Shown here: positions 6,997 through 8,384 of the stretch, in pieces
Layout of the letters: the number at the start of each line of letters is the position of its first letter
Numbering within the stretch: position 1 is the first letter of the stretch
NCBI GenBank assembly: GCA_003220985.1
Contig: QHTY01000206.1
Span: 3,512 to 11,895 of the forward strand
Length of the DNA: 8,384 nt
Reading direction: 5' to 3'
Origin: Gemmatimonadota bacterium
GTDB taxonomy: Bacteria > Gemmatimonadota > Gemmatimonadetes > Gemmatimonadales > GWC2-71-9
Made by a program: the position numbers and the translations under genes
The notes under the pieces: generated by a model
What the model was told of the DNA's origin: nothing
The model's input: only the letters and a program-made list of their open reading frames with translations
Database searches by the model: none

Positions 6997-7803
6997 TCAT
7001 GTGCGCACTCCAGCATGCCGTTTCACCCCCACCAGCCCGCGCACCGCACTCTCCGGATCAACCTGCCGCGCGACGCTCGTGCCGACGAGGACGAAGTCCG
7101 CCCCCGCTGCCGCCAGGCGCTCGACATCTGTCCGCGTCTCGACCCCGCTCTCGGCGACCACCGGGACGCTCGCGGGGACACGAGCAAGCAGCTTCTCAGC
7201 AGCTCCGAGGTCCACCACGAACGACTCGAGGTCGCGGGCTTTGACGCCGATCACGCTCGGCCCTGCGTCGAGGGCCGCTTCCAGTTCATTCGCGGTATGC
7301 ACTTCGATCAAGGGCACCATTTGCCACTCACGCACGGCGGTCGCAAGCGTTTTCAGCTCCGCCGCTTTCAACACCCGCGCGATCAACAGGACGGCGCTCG
7401 CACCCGCCGCTCTCGCCTCGGGAATCTGCACCTTATCGATCACGAAGTCCTTTCGGAGCACCGGCACGCTGATGCTTGCTGAAACGCGCCTGAGGTCGTC
7501 AATCGATCCTCCAAAGTGCGCTTCGTCCGTCAGTACCGACACCGCGACGGCGCCCCCGCGCTCGTACGCGTCGGCGTGGGCGACGGGGTCGAGGTCCTCG
7601 CGAATCGCGCCTTGAGAAGGGGAGCGACGCTTCACTTCCGCAATCACACCGACGGTGGGCCCGGGCTGCGGAAATGGCCGGGGCGCGGGTACCGCCGCCG
7701 CCGCCCGCTCGAGCTGCTTGGCCCTTCCCTCAAGAGCCGCGACGCGCGATCGAGTGACGGCGAGAATACCGTTTAGCGAGGTGGCGCGCGGGTTATCCGG
7801 CAT
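6997..7803 (-). CDS. trpC: Indole-3-glycerol phosphate synthase
   Basis: This enzyme closes the indole ring, turning 1-(2-carboxyphenylamino)-1-deoxyribulose 5-phosphate into indole-3-glycerol phosphate, the substrate of TrpA. 268 residues form a TIM barrel with family motifs 'VIAEVKRRSPSQG' (E56, K58), 'AVSVLTDEAHFGGS', 'VPVLRKDFVID' (K118), 'LIEVHTANELEAAL' (E167), 'VVAESGVETRTDV' (E218, S219) and the phosphate site 'VLVGTSVARQVDP'. One position stands out: the family's 'GxNxRDL' reads 'GVKARDL', so a conserved asparagine is lysine at residue 188. The ATG at 7803 is the only sensible start, and the following 'LNGILAVTRSRVAAL' fits the family N-terminal helix. It diverges from lexA and is probably the first gene of its transcript. 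No trpF lies between it and trpB, and it is not a trpC-trpF fusion. Confidence 0.95.
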   Translation of the reverse strand: MPDNPRATSLNGILAVTRSRVAALEGRAKQLERAAAAVPAPRPFPQPGPTVGVIAEVKRRSPSQGAIREDLDPVAHADAYERGGAVAVSVLTDEAHFGGSIDDLRRVSASISVPVLRKDFVIDKVQIPEARAAGASAVLLIARVLKAAELKTLATAVREWQMVPLIEVHTANELEAALDAGPSVIGVKARDLESFVVDLGAAEKLLARVPASVPVVAESGVETRTDVERLAAAGADFVLVGTSVARQVDPESAVRGLVGVKRHAGVRT

Positions 7804-7805
7804 CC

Positions 7806-7833
7806 TTGCGTTCGGTCGTTATTCGGGTAGATT
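7806..7833 (+). promoter_or_regulatory. Candidate sigma-70-type promoter for lexA
   Basis: TTGCGT at 7806-7811 and TAGATT at 7828-7833 are 16 bp apart and could be -35 and -10 elements, placing the RNA start near 7840. Both match consensus only partly. The first operator-like repeat would lie between the two boxes, as expected for a repressible promoter. No convincing promoter is visible for trpC on the other strand in the same stretch. Confidence 0.3.
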
Positions 7834-7855
7834 AATCGTTCGGTAAATCTTCGGG
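7809..7855 (+). promoter_or_regulatory. Two-copy direct repeat in the trpC-lexA intergenic region, candidate LexA operator
   Basis: CGTTCGGT-N5-TTCGGG occurs at 7809-7827 and again at 7837-7855, 28 bp apart from start to start. The 14 specified positions are identical and the five-base spacer differs. Inside each copy is GTTC-N7-(A/C)TTC, close to the GTTC-N7-GTTC direct repeat known as the LexA box of Alphaproteobacteria. Position just upstream of lexA fits autoregulation, and the second copy overlaps the lexA ribosome site. Because trpC diverges from the same 59 bp, bound LexA could also affect trpC. Identity as a LexA box is an inference. Confidence 0.5.
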
Positions 7856-7857
7856 AG
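7853..7857 (+). promoter_or_regulatory. Ribosome binding site of lexA
   Basis: GGGAG, five bases before the ATG at 7863, supports that start codon. Confidence 0.6.
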
Positions 7858-7862
7858 CCAGT

Positions 7863-8384
7863 ATGCCGGTCACGCGGCGCCAGCGCGAGATCCTCGATTA
7901 CATCTCGAAACACATCGAAGAAAAGGGGTACGCTCCGAGCTTCGAGGAGATCGCCCGCCAGTTTGGCTTTCAATCCCTGGCCACGGTCCACGAACACCTC
8001 ACCAACCTCGAGCGCAAAGGGTACATCCGGCGCACCCACAACGAGAGCCGCGCGATCGAAATCGTTCCGCCCAAAGGTCAGACGGGCGCGACGGAGGTAC
8101 CGCTGTTGGGACTCGTCGCGGCGGGAGCGCCGATCGAGGCAATGACCGGCGACGAAACCATCGCTGTGCCAGACGAGCTGCTGCCGAGGCGCGGACGCAG
8201 CTATGTCCTGAAGGTTCGCGGCGACTCGATGATCGACGAGCACATCAAGGACGGGGATTACGTCGTGGTCCAGGAGCGGAACCAGGCCGACGCCGGCCAG
8301 ACGGTGATCGCGCTGGTCCATGGAGAGGGCGCCACGGTCAAGCGCTTCTATCGCGAACCCGGCGGCTGGATCAGGCTGCAGCCA
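7863..8384 (+). CDS. lexA: LexA, SOS-response transcriptional repressor and self-cleaving protease, 3' end outside window
   Basis: LexA represses DNA-damage genes and cuts itself when RecA filaments form. 174 residues are visible, and most LexA proteins have about 200-210. An N-terminal winged helix-turn-helix spans ~1-65: 'MPVTRRQREILDYI', 'YAPSFEEIARQFGF' and the recognition region 'SLATVHEHLTNLERKGYI'. After a short linker comes the S24 peptidase domain with the Ala-Gly cleavage site in 'GLVAAGAP' (A87-G88), the catalytic serine in 'VRGDSMID' (S122) and the catalytic lysine in 'ATVKRFYRE' (K160). All catalytic parts are present, so the gene looks functional. The ATG at 7863 has a GGGAG ribosome site five bases upstream. 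The paired repeats just before the gene suggest that it represses itself. The final residues lie beyond the window. Confidence 0.97.
   Translation, partial: MPVTRRQREILDYISKHIEEKGYAPSFEEIARQFGFQSLATVHEHLTNLERKGYIRRTHNESRAIEIVPPKGQTGATEVPLLGLVAAGAPIEAMTGDETIAVPDELLPRRGRSYVLKVRGDSMIDEHIKDGDYVVVQERNQADAGQTVIALVHGEGATVKRFYREPGGWIRLQP

Noticed and set aside
6997..7803. trp attenuator or leader peptide before trpC
   Set aside because: The 59 bases between trpC and lexA hold no short frame with tandem Trp codons and no terminator-like hairpin.
7773..8321. A 182-residue open frame opposite lexA
   Set aside because: It is antisense to a clear, conserved LexA and has no family features of its own. 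It also runs across the intergenic region.

Overview
This is a GC-rich bacterial chromosome segment, densely packed with genes. Seven protein-coding genes cover almost all of it: six on the minus strand, read right to left, and one, lexA, on the plus strand at the right edge. Genes at both edges run out of the window. I see no rRNA, tRNA, CRISPR array, insertion sequence or phage gene. The GC-rich composition, the mix of HD-GYP, HEAT-repeat and MCP-like signalling genes with amino-acid biosynthesis genes, and a LexA of the 'SLATVHEHL' type would suit a soil-type deep-branching phylum such as Acidobacteriota (Vicinamibacteria-like) or a relative. That placement is an inference from style, not from a marker gene.

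Layout from the right edge in transcription order. lexA (7863 to the edge, plus strand) is the SOS repressor. It diverges from trpC across a 59-bp intergenic region that carries a two-copy direct repeat, a plausible LexA operator. On the minus strand, trpC (indole-3-glycerol phosphate synthase) is followed by an 81-bp gap with a strong foldback repeat, then trpB (tryptophan synthase beta). After trpB comes a HEAT-repeat protein, then an HD-GYP-domain protein, then trpA (tryptophan synthase alpha), and finally a membrane-anchored GAF plus MCP-signalling-domain protein that continues past base 1.

The notable feature is that the two subunits of one enzyme, TrpA and TrpB, are split by two signalling-type genes, and a third follows trpA. 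The junctions are very tight: ATGA overlaps at HEAT/HD-GYP and at trpA/MCP, a probable TTG start of trpA inside the 3' end of the HD-GYP gene, and a possible CTGA overlap at trpB/HEAT. The five genes are therefore probably co-transcribed and partly coupled in translation. trpF, which often lies between trpC and trpB, is absent here. The HEAT and HD-GYP proteins appear to share a homologous N-terminal domain of about 100 residues that I cannot assign to a named family. This suggests that they form a matched pair, perhaps partners in a signalling complex. Whether they act on tryptophan metabolism or only share its transcript cannot be told from the sequence.
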